A stretch of DNA of 64,000 nt, taken from contig NZ_CP192056.1 of the NCBI RefSeq assembly GCF_050942215.1, forward strand, positions 3,844,001-3,908,000. Direction: 5' to 3'. Origin of the DNA: Sphaerimonospora sp050942215. Lineage in GTDB: Bacteria > Actinomycetota > Actinomycetes > Streptosporangiales > Streptosporangiaceae. This document shows positions 49,858-58,765 of this stretch, in pieces. Below the pieces are notes generated by a model. The model was not told the DNA's origin. It did not search any database and worked only from the letters and a program-made list of their open reading frames with translations. Numbering within the stretch: the first letter of the stretch is position 1; each line of letters opens with the position of its first letter. The position numbers and the translations under genes are program-made.

Positions 49858-51363
49858 CTACTGATCGGGGGCAAGGCTTCCCACGAAGCGCAGGACCTCG
49901 TCAAGGACATCGACGCTGATCAGTCTGCTGCGCGGCCGTACCAGGTTGGCAACCCCGCACTCGCCCACGTCACAAGACCTGCGGGTGACCCATCTCCAGT
50001 CGAGGCCGAGATAACCGGCCATTGCGCGCAGCCGCGTCTCGGGGTCGTTGCCCTGCAGGAGGCTCTGATCGGCGGCCTCACTGACGGCCTCGTGATAGCT
50101 GCGCAGGTCGGCCCGCCCAGTGGTGGTGTCCGCCATCCAGAGCGCTTCGGTACGCACCCAGTTCGCCACGATAGCGCGCTGGCCCGGCACCAGCACGAAC
50201 CCGTCGACGGCGGAGTACTCAGGGCGTGCCGTCACCTGGACGCGGATGCCGTACATCTCCATCAGCGCAACGGCCAGGAACAGCAGAACGCGCTCGTACC
50301 GGTCGGTGCGGGCGACCTCGGCCTCGGGAATGCAGAATGTCCGCGACAGCGGGCTGGCCGCGCCGCCGAACTGCCGCCGGAGCGCTTGCAGGTACGCGAT
50401 CTTGTGCCGGAAGAACAGCCAGGCGGCAGCCTCCTCACCGGTCTGCTCCCTGGTCCAGAACAGCGGCGCCTCCGACGCTCCATCAAGACGCCGCTGGATG
50501 TGCTGCGCACAGAACGCGGACCCCAGCCATCTCGCCCCCACCGACGTGAGCATGGGCAGTGTCATCCGGCTGGGCGCGGAGCGCGGAAGTTGCAGGTAGG
50601 CCTCCAGCACCTGCTGCTCTTCATCCAGGGCTTGGTCGTCTGCGAGGAGCCCGTCGTCGAGCTGTACCAAGGACCACAGAATGCCGTATGTCAGGTCGTC
50701 CAGCTCATGGCCTGCTGTGAGCGCGAGTCCCTCGGCCTGTGAGGTGGAGGCGGCCAGGTTCTTGCGGGCGTTCACGGAGTCGATCACGTAGAGGCGCAGG
50801 TCGTCGTCCTGCTCCTCCACGCCGACAAGCAGGCCACGGCGGGCTTGACGGAGGAACTTCACCAGCGCGGCAGGATCCAGATGCCGGAGCCCGACCTCAT
50901 CGTCGCGCCTCACTGCCGGGAGGAAGTGGACGGCCGAGGTGGTGCCGTCCAGAACCTTTCGGCCCGTCAGTTCCCAGGAGTCGGCAACGTCGTCGGCCGC
51001 GGAGAGGAATAGCCGCGAGGTGGGCCATCGCTGACCGATGGCGATGGAAGCCTGCAAGCCGCCACGGTCGTGGACGGCCTTGCGGGCTTCGAGGACATCG
51101 GGCGCCGGAGCGAACAGCTCCGTCCGGGGAAAGCCAAGGAGGTGCTCCAGCACCCGCGCCGCGTCGTTGTGCGGGCGCCCGTACCAGTCGCCGGCGAACC
51201 AACGGTCGAACGTGCGCCGAGCCACCGTGACGCTCGCGAGTCTGGGAGTGTTGGTCTCCTTGGCGAGCGCGCGTGCCGCCTCCTCGAAGTGGCCGCAGAA
51301 CACCACCCAGTTGTCCCAGTGACGCTCCTGGACCAGGAGGCGGAACAACGTGGGGCGGGGCAT
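49858..51363 (-). CDS. Large actinobacterial protein with N-terminal HTH-like region
   Basis: This 501-residue cytosolic protein has ATG 51363 preceded by AGGAGG. The first 90 residues (MPRPTLFRLLVQERHWDNWV, TVARRTFDRWFAGDWYGRPH, NDAARVLEHLLGFPRTELF) resemble the N-terminal DNA-binding part of a class of Streptomyces regulators. The rest is an alpha-helical region without a named domain. It is divergent from the XRE-DUF5753 gene at 51560. It may be an XRE-like regulator; its target is unknown. Confidence 0.65.
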   Translation of the reverse strand: MPRPTLFRLLVQERHWDNWVVFCGHFEEAARALAKETNTPRLASVTVARRTFDRWFAGDWYGRPHNDAARVLEHLLGFPRTELFAPAPDVLEARKAVHDRGGLQASIAIGQRWPTSRLFLSAADDVADSWELTGRKVLDGTTSAVHFLPAVRRDDEVGLRHLDPAALVKFLRQARRGLLVGVEEQDDDLRLYVIDSVNARKNLAASTSQAEGLALTAGHELDDLTYGILWSLVQLDDGLLADDQALDEEQQVLEAYLQLPRSAPSRMTLPMLTSVGARWLGSAFCAQHIQRRLDGASEAPLFWTREQTGEEAAAWLFFRHKIAYLQALRRQFGGAASPLSRTFCIPEAEVARTDRYERVLLFLAVALMEMYGIRVQVTARPEYSAVDGFVLVPGQRAIVANWVRTEALWMADTTTGRADLRSYHEAVSEAADQSLLQGNDPETRLRAMAGYLGLDWRWVTRRSCDVGECGVANLVRPRSRLISVDVLDEVLRFVGSLAPDQ

Positions 51364-51559
51364 CGTGGCAGTCCTCCTGAGGTCGAAGGTCGGACAGGTG
51401 TCCACCAGCGCAACGAGCAGTGCCACGTGGAGCAACGGGCTCCACACCCGTCGTGCCTGTCGTTAGGATGCTCTCCTTGCACGGGGTTAGCAATATGGTT
51501 GAGCAAATTGCTCTACGGACGGTTGTGGCGACCCACGGCGAGCCGCCACACTGACCCCC

Positions 51560-52468
51560 ATGCCGGATATGAAGCAACCGCCGTGGTCGCTGGTGCTCAG
51601 CGAGGTCGGGCTACGCTTCGAAGAGTTGCGTGAGCGTCGCAACATGACGCAGGGTGAGGTCGCCGAGCACCCGGTGCTGCGCGAACGCGGCATCAGGATC
51701 GACAAGAGCGGGCTGAGCAGACTGGAGCGAGGCCAACGACGCCGAGTCCCGCGAGAGCTGGCCGAGGCCCTGCTCGAGTGCTACCAGGCCGACGCCGCCG
51801 AGCGCTCCGAGATCCTGCAACTCGTAAGCGCAGACACAACGCCAGCCGGTCGGCCGCGCCCAGCGCTGTGGCGGCGAAACGCAGCACTGCTCGGCCCCAT
51901 GCAGTTCGAAGGCTTCCTGAAGATGGAGCGGCGGGCCAGTGCGCTCTTCAATTACGAGAGAGCTCTCATCCCTGGGCTCCTCCAGACTCCGGGCTACGCC
52001 CGGCTTGTGATCGCCGGCATGCGTCCCGAACTGAGGCTCTCCGAGGTCAAAGCCCTCGTCGACGTCCGCATGGACCGTCAGCAGCAGGTGTCGGACGGAG
52101 CGCTTCAGGACTTCCGCGCTCTCATCGACGAGGGCGCACTCCGCCACATCGTCGGGGACCGGACCGTGACTCAGACACAGTTGGAGCGGCTGCTCGCCGA
52201 ATCCGAGCAGCCGCGGAACACAATCCGAGTCCTGCCAGGCTCGATCGGATGCCACCCGGGGATGGCGGGCCCCTTCGTGCTCATGCACTTCCCCGAAGCC
52301 GCCCGTGCCGTCGTATGGGTGGAGACCATGGCCAGTTCGGTGTACTTCGATGGGGAGGCGGACGTCAGGCGCTACACCGAGGCTTTCACCGATTTGTGGG
52401 AGCGGGCACTGAGCCCCAACGATACACGTGTACGTCTCAAGGAAATGATCAAGGAGCTGCAGCAGTGA
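51560..52468 (+). CDS. XRE-family regulator with DUF5753
   Basis: This 302-residue regulator has an N-terminal HTH (FEELRERRNMTQGEVAEHPV, IDKSGLSRLERGQRRRVPRE) and a DUF5753 sensor domain (ASALFNYERALIPGLLQTPG, YARLVIAG, HPGMAGPFVLMHFPEAARAV). Its stop overlaps the DUF397 gene by four bases. HTH-DUF5753 plus DUF397 pairs are abundant in streptomycetes (WhiJ-like systems) and affect development and antibiotic production; the HTH protein is thought to be antagonised by its small partner. Confidence 0.92.
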   Translation: MPDMKQPPWSLVLSEVGLRFEELRERRNMTQGEVAEHPVLRERGIRIDKSGLSRLERGQRRRVPRELAEALLECYQADAAERSEILQLVSADTTPAGRPRPALWRRNAALLGPMQFEGFLKMERRASALFNYERALIPGLLQTPGYARLVIAGMRPELRLSEVKALVDVRMDRQQQVSDGALQDFRALIDEGALRHIVGDRTVTQTQLERLLAESEQPRNTIRVLPGSIGCHPGMAGPFVLMHFPEAARAVVWVETMASSVYFDGEADVRRYTEAFTDLWERALSPNDTRVRLKEMIKELQQ

Positions 52469-52701
52469 CACCGCGCAAGCCGCACCCATCTTCGTTCGAC
52501 CTGACCAACGTCGAGTGGACGATCTCCCGGCACAGTGGAGGTGGCGGAAACTGCGTTCGCGTCGCCGTCGTGGATGGCTATGTCCTGCTTGGCGACTCCC
52601 AGAACCCCGATCGTGAGCCCCAGGTGTTCACCCCTGCGGAGGCCAAGGCGTGGCTGTTGGGCGCGAAGGATGGCGACTTCGACTTCCTGCTCAAGCTTTA
52701 G
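52465..52701 (+). CDS. DUF397 protein, partner of the XRE regulator
   Basis: This 78-residue protein starts at GTG 52465 (overlap GTGA). DUF397 features are FDLTNVEWTISRHSGGGGNC, VRVAVVDGYVLLGDSQNP and FTPAEAKAWLLGAKDGDFDF. It is the usual small partner of the preceding DUF5753 regulator. Confidence 0.92.
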   Translation: MTPRKPHPSSFDLTNVEWTISRHSGGGGNCVRVAVVDGYVLLGDSQNPDREPQVFTPAEAKAWLLGAKDGDFDFLLKL

Positions 52702-52807
52702 AGTCGCACCGACGAAGTCCGGCAGGCACACGATGTGCAGTTCGGCTAACTGGGCGCCCTGGTCGGACAGGTTGGCGGGACCGGCTGCACCGCCCCGAGC
52801 TGTCGAC

Positions 52808-53461
52808 CTAACCCTCGTTGTGCTTACGGATCAACTCCGGGAGCTCGGCGAGGGAGTCGATCCGGAACAGGCACCGCTCGGCTGCCTCCGGCTCGTCAAG
52901 GATGTATCCCCAGGGGCCTCGGCGGATGAGCGCCGTGGCTACTCCCGAATCCTGGGCGGGCTTGACGTCGTTGTCCAGCCTGTCCCCCACGTACAGCACG
53001 GCCCCGGCCGGGCAGCCGGCCTCCTGGACGATCCGCTCGAAGAAGGCGGTGGAAGGCTTCTCGACGCCCCAGCTGTCCGAGGTCCCGATCAGATCGACCG
53101 GGAGATCCAGGGCACGCAGGATCTTCTCCGCGCGAGCGGTCTGGTTGCCGGCCAGACCCACCAGGAGTCCCTGCTCACGCAGGGCGGCAAGGCATGGGCG
53201 GGCATCCTCGTAGAGGTTCTCCTCGGAGAAGCTCTCGGGCTGCCCGGCCTCGGCCCGCCGCTCCCGCTCCACATGCAGATCGAATCCCGGGCGGAAGTGC
53301 TGAAAGGTCTCGCGGTAGTCCCCACCACGGGCGATGACGGCACCGAAGACCGCGGAGAAGGTGTGCCGGGGAACGCCGAACCAGTCGGCCCACGTGCCGT
53401 ACTCGCGGGTCTCGTCGACGATCGTCTCCCCGACGTCGAAGAAGACGGCCTGAATCTTCAC
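52808..53461 (-). CDS. HAD-superfamily hydrolase
   Basis: This 217-residue phosphatase-like protein has motif I VFFDVGETIVDE (nucleophile Asp; the usual second Asp is Glu), motif II GLAGNQTA, a Lys in GVEKPSTAFF and motif III LYVGDRLDNDVKPAQ. The second Asp of DxD replaced by Glu occurs in some dehalogenase-like members. GTG 53461 is chosen because GGAGG lies seven bases upstream; GTG 53467 is too close to that site. Substrate unknown. Confidence 0.88.
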   Translation of the reverse strand: MKIQAVFFDVGETIVDETREYGTWADWFGVPRHTFSAVFGAVIARGGDYRETFQHFRPGFDLHVERERRAEAGQPESFSEENLYEDARPCLAALREQGLLVGLAGNQTARAEKILRALDLPVDLIGTSDSWGVEKPSTAFFERIVQEAGCPAGAVLYVGDRLDNDVKPAQDSGVATALIRRGPWGYILDEPEAAERCLFRIDSLAELPELIRKHNEG

Positions 53462-53568
53462 GTGCACCTCCGTCTGACGTATTGACCCGGTTCAGCCTAG
53501 AAGCTGCACGCCCTCTCCTGTTGATCACAACCTCGGCCTTGTCACCGAAGCGAGGTGGATCGCTCGAG

Positions 53569-53724
53569 TCACGTGGAGGTCGACACCTCCGACGGGTCGG
53601 CCGGCCGCTCCGGCCACTTGTCGCTCCGGGAGACGTAGGTTCCGCGCTGGGGAAGGGTGAACGTCCGCAGATAGTCGACCGGCTGGCGAGTGGTGTCCCT
53701 CGCCACGCCGTACGTGATCAGAAC
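53569..53724 (-). pseudogene. C-terminal fragment of an unidentified protein
   Basis: A minus-strand frame without a start reads VARDTTRQPVDYLRTFTLPQ, RGTYVSRSDKWPERPADPSE, VSTST and stops at 53571-53569. Composition is protein-like, so it is probably the tail of a lost gene. I cannot name the family. Confidence 0.4.
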
Positions 53725-54030
53725 CTATAACAGCCAAAACCCGAGGATTTAAGGAGATCGCCAACTCTAGCGCGGTATAGCCGTACGTCTATCCGGCACG
53801 TGCACTGCCTGTTGGCGCCCCTCGACCTCAGGTCACACATCCCGGCCGCCTGGGACCTGGCCGCATTCGAGGCGGGCGGCGCTGATAATGAAGTTTCGCG
53901 ACGATCTGACGTCCGCCGTCAGACATCTCAGCCAACGCACGCAGGGCCTCCCGATTGAGGCCCGACTCACCGATTAAGGAGGATGCGGTCACCTGGTCAG
54001 CGGCGACTTCGAGCATTGACTGATGCCCGA
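53725..54030. other. Intergenic stretch near the RHS locus
   Basis: The stretch is less GC-rich at its left edge. Minus 54016-53828 contains a short frame (LIGESGLNREALRALAEMSD) without a ribosome binding site. Nothing is called here. Confidence 0.35.
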
Positions 54031-54528
54031 TTAGCAGTAATCCGATTCTGTTTCTTCTAAAAACTCCTTCTCGGTTCCCCTACCTAAGGTAGGGCTGGTA
54101 ACTTGATCCGTTCCCGCAAGATCCTCTGGTATCGCCTTTACAAGGATTCCCGACCCAACGGGTGGGCCGCTCACAAAATGCGCCGTCACATCAATCTCGT
54201 CAGGCAAGGGCTTTCGCAGTGGAACCTCTTGACTTTTGAACCCACTCCCCTCTCCGAGAAGGATGGCGCCACTTCGCTCGTCATTGCCGACCGGTTCCGA
54301 GACGCGCCATAGAGTCTCGCCGGTCTGATTATTCGACACGATGAACGAAGATATTTCCTCTCCGTCGCACAGCGGAACCACGAATCTAATTGTCCCATCA
54401 CTCGAGCGTCCGACCGCTACCGGGCGAGGGACATTATCGGCCGGCAAAGGGCCACATGCAGACAATGCCGCTGTAGCAACAATGAACGCGATCGACACGC
54501 GTCGACTTCTCGGCCGCGAACCTGACAT
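54031..54528 (-). CDS. Small lipoprotein, candidate immunity protein for the RHS toxin
   Basis: This 165-residue protein from ATG 54528 has a lipoprotein signal ending in ATAALSAC. The mature part (TIRFVVPLCDGEEISSFIVS, TGETLWRVSEPVG, PDEIDVTAHFVSG) is beta-rich and unassigned. It begins 13 bases after the RHS stop and shares its lower GC content. Genes directly after RHS tips usually encode the cognate immunity protein, and a membrane-anchored extracytoplasmic immunity protein would suit a toxin acting outside the membrane. The role is inferred from position. Confidence 0.65.
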   Translation of the reverse strand: MSGSRPRSRRVSIAFIVATAALSACGPLPADNVPRPVAVGRSSDGTIRFVVPLCDGEEISSFIVSNNQTGETLWRVSEPVGNDERSGAILLGEGSGFKSQEVPLRKPLPDEIDVTAHFVSGPPVGSGILVKAIPEDLAGTDQVTSPTLGRGTEKEFLEETESDYC

Positions 54529-54541
54529 TCTAGAAGTGTAG

Positions 54542-56395
54542 CTAGCATCCATATGTGGCCCCCTTCCTTTCCGCTTGCAGCTCATAAACGTTCTGACAGG
54601 CATTCCATGGTTGGTCGAGATAATAGACGAGGTAGGTTGGCCAGTATTTAGTTTGCTTGTAATAGAACTCCCATTGCCTCGAGTGCTCAGCTTCATGATT
54701 GAGAAATTCTTTCTTCCACACATAGCCCGACTTCGGCGGGTCATCGGTGAGAACTACGCCTGCGATATTCGTTCCCCCTCGACCGAAGTGCACCCCGCTC
54801 TTTAGTCCAGTGCATATCATCAAATCCTTTGTCTGCCTGATACAAACTGCACCTTGGCTTCGCGCCCATCCGATCACGTGCTTCTGAAGAGTCGCCAGAC
54901 TCTCATCAGTATTCTCACTCGCCAGAAAGTGAGCCGGCTTGACTGGCATCTCAAACGATCCCAGAGCCTTGGCGACATTGCTTAGCTCGCATTTTTTAGC
55001 CCAGGGGTCCACACAAATCCACGCCCGCCAGTTCTGCCATTCACGCGCAATCAACTCTCGACACTCTTTGTTGTCGAGCTTGTGATGACACTTGGCAAGA
55101 GAAGTTTCAACTCTTTCCTGTTGCTTAAGCGCCGAATATAGCTGCTTACCGGTTACCCCTCTACCCGCGCTCGGCAGGGCCATGACAAGATTGTCAAGTC
55201 CATCGATGTCCCCCACCTGCGTCATTGCCCAGGCCGCGAGTCCCAAGTTCTCGGGGCGGCTCATCCACGGCCTGTAGCCCTCTAGGTAGAGGTCGCGAGC
55301 CTCTTCACTCATGGACCAGTAGGGGAGTCCGCGCTCGATGGGCTTGCCGTTGTTCATGACGCCCAGTTCCTTCGCCACCTCATCGTTGAAGTAGAAGCGA
55401 GGGTCGACCGGGGTGTAGGTCGCCCGAAGGTTCTCCCAGTAGTTCGCCTCGAAGTATCCGACGCATTTATTGAAGTCCCCGTGACAGGTGCCGTACTCAT
55501 CGAGCGCGTACCCTCCGGATCCTAAATTCATCTCGGGTACCGGCGGGTTGAAGTAGGCGTCGCACTGGCTCACGGTGCCGCGGCAGACTCCGTTCGCGTC
55601 GATCTCGGGTGTCTTGGCGGCCTTGTGACCGGAGGGGTCGACCATGGTCAGTGGTGATGCCAGCCCGTAGGCGTACCGGTTCATTTGACCGGACGGGATG
55701 GGGTTCAGGTTCCAGGTGTCGCGGGAGGTGAAGGTGCCGGTGGTGGGCTGGTACCAGCGGGCGTGCATGTTGACGTTGCCGGTGTCGGGGTCGGTCCATT
55801 CGCCTTGGTAGCCGAGGTTGTGGGTGGTGCCGGTTCGGATGATGACCTCGCCGAAGGGGGTGTAGGCGGTGGAGTCGATCAGGGCGGTGGCGCCGGCGGT
55901 GAAGGTGCCGATGAGGTCGCCGTGCAGGTCGGTCAGGGCCAGGTGAGCACCACCGCCGACCGTGGTCAGGCTCAGCAGGTTGCCGAGGGCGTCGCGTCCG
56001 TAGGCGGCCTTGGTGGTGTTGTTACCGTCGGTCACGGCGGTCAGGTTGCTGGTGAAGCCGTCGTAGGTGAAGCGCTCGGTGTCGGTGCCCTTGACGCGGC
56101 TGGTCATGCGATCCAGGGCGTCGTAGCCGTACTGCACGTCCCCGTCGCGGATGAGCCGATCGAAGGCGTCGAACTTGCTGACCGTGACGCGGCCGTCGGT
56201 GCTCTTCTCTGCCAGCGTGCCGCGGGGGGTGTAGGTGTAGGTGCTGCCGTCCCCGGCGGTTAGGCGGTTGCGTTCGTCGTAGGTGTAGGTCTTGTCTCCG
56301 GCACGGATCCGGTTGCCGGCGGCGTCCCATCTGTAGTCCGTGGTCGTTCCGTCAGGTGCGGTCCACGAGGTGAGCCGGCCGGCCTGGTCGTACGA
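54542..56395 (-). CDS. Truncated RHS-repeat protein with HExxH-containing toxin tip
   Basis: The open frame begins at a rearrangement point (56395) without a start; the first in-frame GTG is 56137. YD repeats are present (WDAAGNRIRAGDKTYTYDER, YGYDALDRMTSRVKGTDTER), followed by the RHS core (LGYQGEWTDPDTGNVNMHAR, WYQPTTGTFTSRD, YAYGLASPLTMVDPSGH). The last 380 residues form a variable, lower-GC tip. Near its end LNHEAEHSRQW carries an HExxH-type motif (residues 481-485 from GTG 56137) and YELQAERKGA could give the third ligand, so the tip may be a metallopeptidase-like toxin. The N-terminal export part is absent, so this is an orphan tip. Confidence 0.8.
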   Translation of the reverse strand, partial: SYDQAGRLTSWTAPDGTTTDYRWDAAGNRIRAGDKTYTYDERNRLTAGDGSTYTYTPRGTLAEKSTDGRVTVSKFDAFDRLIRDGDVQYGYDALDRMTSRVKGTDTERFTYDGFTSNLTAVTDGNNTTKAAYGRDALGNLLSLTTVGGGAHLALTDLHGDLIGTFTAGATALIDSTAYTPFGEVIIRTGTTHNLGYQGEWTDPDTGNVNMHARWYQPTTGTFTSRDTWNLNPIPSGQMNRYAYGLASPLTMVDPSGHKAAKTPEIDANGVCRGTVSQCDAYFNPPVPEMNLGSGGYALDEYGTCHGDFNKCVGYFEANYWENLRATYTPVDPRFYFNDEVAKELGVMNNGKPIERGLPYWSMSEEARDLYLEGYRPWMSRPENLGLAAWAMTQVGDIDGLDNLVMALPSAGRGVTGKQLYSALKQQERVETSLAKCHHKLDNKECRELIAREWQNWRAWICVDPWAKKCELSNVAKALGSFEMPVKPAHFLASENTDESLATLQKHVIGWARSQGAVCIRQTKDLMICTGLKSGVHFGRGGTNIAGVVLTDDPPKSGYVWKKEFLNHEAEHSRQWEFYYKQTKYWPTYLVYYLDQPWNACQNVYELQAERKGATYGC

Positions 56396-56421
56396 ATGAT
56401 CTGAAGCAGAGGAGGGCCAGC

Positions 56422-56727
56422 ATGCTGGTCAGCGCAGTCCTGGACAGCGCGGTCGTGGAGATGGCCCGGGCGGTGCCGGTGCCCAACCCCGATCCGATCG
56501 CGCCGCCAGGCCTCGACAAGCCGATCAACACGATCCTCGGCTGGGGCAAGTGGGGTGTGATCGTCGCCGGGGTGGCGGGCCTGTTCATCTGCGGGGCGCA
56601 GATGGCGATCGGGCGGAAGAACCGATCGTCCTTCGCTGCCGACGGCGCCTCGGGCATCCCCTGGGTACTGGGCGGGCTCAGCCTGGCCGCCACCGCGTCC
56701 GGCATTGTCGGGATGTTCCTGCGATGA
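56422..56727 (+). CDS. Small membrane protein of a T4SS-like module (VirB2/TrbC-like)
   Basis: This 101-residue protein has two hydrophobic segments (WGVIVAGVAGLFICGAQMAI and IPWVLGGLSLAATASGIVGM) and a Pro-rich N-terminus. In size, topology and position before a VirB8-like and a TrbL-like gene it resembles pilin-like proteins of actinobacterial conjugative modules. The stop overlaps the next ATG. Confidence 0.65.
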   Translation: MLVSAVLDSAVVEMARAVPVPNPDPIAPPGLDKPINTILGWGKWGVIVAGVAGLFICGAQMAIGRKNRSSFAADGASGIPWVLGGLSLAATASGIVGMFLR

Positions 56728-57494
56728 AGCCCCCGCTCGCCGTACGGCTTTCGATGCCGCCGCGCCACCCGGCGCTCACCACGCTCCCGGCGCTCGCCAT
56801 CGGCACAGCCGCCGTACTCTCGACGCTCGTACTGCTGACCGCATGCTCGTCGGCTCCGACGACGGTCGCGACCCCGGCGGCGACCTCGTCCTCCTCTGTC
56901 ACGGCTTCGACGACTTCGACACCGGCTCCTGATAAGCCGCTGGCTTCACCGGTACGGCTGTCGCGTCTGACCTGGCAGGACTTCCACGGGGTACGGCTGC
57001 CGCAGTCGGAGGTCGACGGCCCACGCCGCCTCGACCACGACCGGGCGGCGGGCTTCGCCCGTACGCGACAGGGTGCGCTGCTCGCGGCCCTGCACATCGC
57101 GGTTCGGGCGAACGCGCAATGGGGCCCATCGGTGTTCGAGCCGACCATCACCGAGCAGGTGACCGGCCCGGATGCCGACAAGCTGCTGGAGGAGACCCGG
57201 GCCCAGTACGAGCAGAGCAGGCGGGAGGCCGGGCTGCCGAAGGGCAGTGCACTCGGCGTCGCTTACGTGGCCGAGGAGGCCTACCGCTGGCAGAGCTACA
57301 CGCCGGATGCCGCGACGGTGGATTTGGTCAGTGCCGGGCCCTCCCCCGCCGGGACGACCGTACGCGCGGTCACCCGGGTCCAGGTCGTCTGGCGCGATGG
57401 GGACTGGCGGGTGGTCGCCCCGCTCGGTGGCGACTGGGGCAACGCGGCCGGCCCGCTCACCTCCCTCGACGGCTACACCACCTTCGAGGGGTGA
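56724..57494 (+). CDS. Conjugation-module lipoprotein/VirB8-like protein
   Basis: This 256-residue protein has an N-terminal hydrophobic segment with a lipobox (TLVLLTAC), a Ser/Thr/Pro linker, then a compact domain (GFARTRQGALLAALHIAVRA, FEPTITEQVTGPDADKLLEE, VTRVQVVWRDGDWRVVAPLG). The fold pattern resembles VirB8/NTF2-like domains of actinobacterial T4SS-like loci. It is coupled on both sides. Confidence 0.7.
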   Translation: MKPPLAVRLSMPPRHPALTTLPALAIGTAAVLSTLVLLTACSSAPTTVATPAATSSSSVTASTTSTPAPDKPLASPVRLSRLTWQDFHGVRLPQSEVDGPRRLDHDRAAGFARTRQGALLAALHIAVRANAQWGPSVFEPTITEQVTGPDADKLLEETRAQYEQSRREAGLPKGSALGVAYVAEEAYRWQSYTPDAATVDLVSAGPSPAGTTVRAVTRVQVVWRDGDWRVVAPLGGDWGNAAGPLTSLDGYTTFEG

Positions 57495-57499
57495 CCCCG

Positions 57500-58765
57500 A
57501 TGTCGTGCTCAAGCTTGATCTCACCCACCTGCATCTTCACCGACGGCCTGGTCGGGCAGATGGCCGCCGGGGCCGCCAACGGCGTCCTCGGCGAGATCGC
57601 CAAAGCCATCCAGGACGGCGTGACCTGGGTGATCGGCAACACTGTCAGCTGGTGGGTGAAGATCCCCTCACCGGATCTCGCCACCGAATCCGCCGTCGAT
57701 CGAATGCGTCAGTGGACGCTGCCGATCGCGGTCGCAGTAGCCGTACTCGGCGTGATCAGCTCAGGCGCGAAGATGGCTCTGTCGCGCAAAGCGAGCCCGC
57801 TGGCCGACGTCGGCTCCGGCCTGATGGTCATGGCGGCGACCTCGACCATCGGCGTGCTGATCGCGTCCCTCCTGGTCAAAGCCGGTGACGCCTGGTCCGA
57901 TTGGATCCTCAACGCCTCGACGCATGGCGATTTCGGTGAGCGTCTGACCAAGGTTCTCACTCTCGGCGCGGCAGCCCCCGGCGTCGTGATCGTGCTGGGC
58001 GTCATCGCGATCCTCGCCGGTGTCGTCCAGGCCGTGCTCATGCTGTTCCGCGAGGCCGCACTGGTCATCCTCGCCGGGCTACTCCCGCTGGCCGCCGCCG
58101 GATCGATGACCACGCTGACCAAGCCCTGGTTCCGCAAGCTGACCGGGTGGATGCTCGCGCTGATCTGCTACAAGCCCGCCGCAGCAGCCGTGTACGCGAC
58201 CACGTTCACGATGCTCGGCAACGGTAAGGACGCCCGCACGATCGTCATGGGCTTCGCGATGATGGTCCTGTCGCTGGTCGCGCTGCCGGTGCTGATGAAG
58301 TTCTTCACCTGGACGACCGGTTCGCTGGCCACGGTGAGCGGTGGTGGAGGTCTGCTCGGCGCGAGCATCGCCGGCGCGGTCGCGGTCGGCACGTTCCGCG
58401 GCGGCGGAGGCTCGGCCTCCTCAAGCGCGATCACACACGCCGACTTCCTGTCCGCCCAGCTCGGCGGGGGTAGAGGGGGCAACGGCGCGCCGCCGACTTC
58501 TCCTTCGGGCGCCGCCCCGGCAGCGGCGGGCGCCGGCGCGGCCCCGGGCACCACCACAGGCTCAGGTGCGGGATCGGCCACGTCGGGCGCGTCGGGAAGC
58601 GCCTCGGCAGACAGCACATCAGCTGGTACGGCCAGGGCCGCGACGGCAGGCTCTGCCGCCGGACCGGCGGGGACCGCAGCGGCGGCATCGGCCGCCGTGG
58701 TCGGCAATTTGGCCAACGGCGCGAGGACCGCGGCCAACTCGATGCGAGAGGACCACCAGCGATGA
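57500..58765 (+). CDS. TrbL/VirB6-like multispanning membrane protein
   Basis: This 421-residue protein has about eight transmembrane segments (LPIAVAVAVLGVISSGAKMA, VVIVLGVIAILAGVVQAVLM, ALVILAGLLPLAAAGSM) and a long Ala/Gly/Ser-rich tail, as in SCO6881-type TrbL proteins. ATG 57500 has GAGGGG upstream; a GTG at 57491 overlaps the previous stop. It would form the inner-membrane channel of a conjugation apparatus. Confidence 0.82.
   Translation: MSCSSLISPTCIFTDGLVGQMAAGAANGVLGEIAKAIQDGVTWVIGNTVSWWVKIPSPDLATESAVDRMRQWTLPIAVAVAVLGVISSGAKMALSRKASPLADVGSGLMVMAATSTIGVLIASLLVKAGDAWSDWILNASTHGDFGERLTKVLTLGAAAPGVVIVLGVIAILAGVVQAVLMLFREAALVILAGLLPLAAAGSMTTLTKPWFRKLTGWMLALICYKPAAAAVYATTFTMLGNGKDARTIVMGFAMMVLSLVALPVLMKFFTWTTGSLATVSGGGGLLGASIAGAVAVGTFRGGGGSASSSAITHADFLSAQLGGGRGGNGAPPTSPSGAAPAAAGAGAAPGTTTGSGAGSATSGASGSASADSTSAGTARAATAGSAAGPAGTAAAASAAVVGNLANGARTAANSMREDHQR

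Noticed and set aside
53525..53764. Minus-strand 79-codon frame with ATG
   Set aside because: A different minus-strand frame over the same bases (53569-53724) reads as a more convincing protein tail; this one looks like a shadow.
58168..58737. Ala/Pro-rich minus-strand frame
   Set aside because: It is the complement of the Ala/Gly/Ser-rich tail of the TrbL-like gene.
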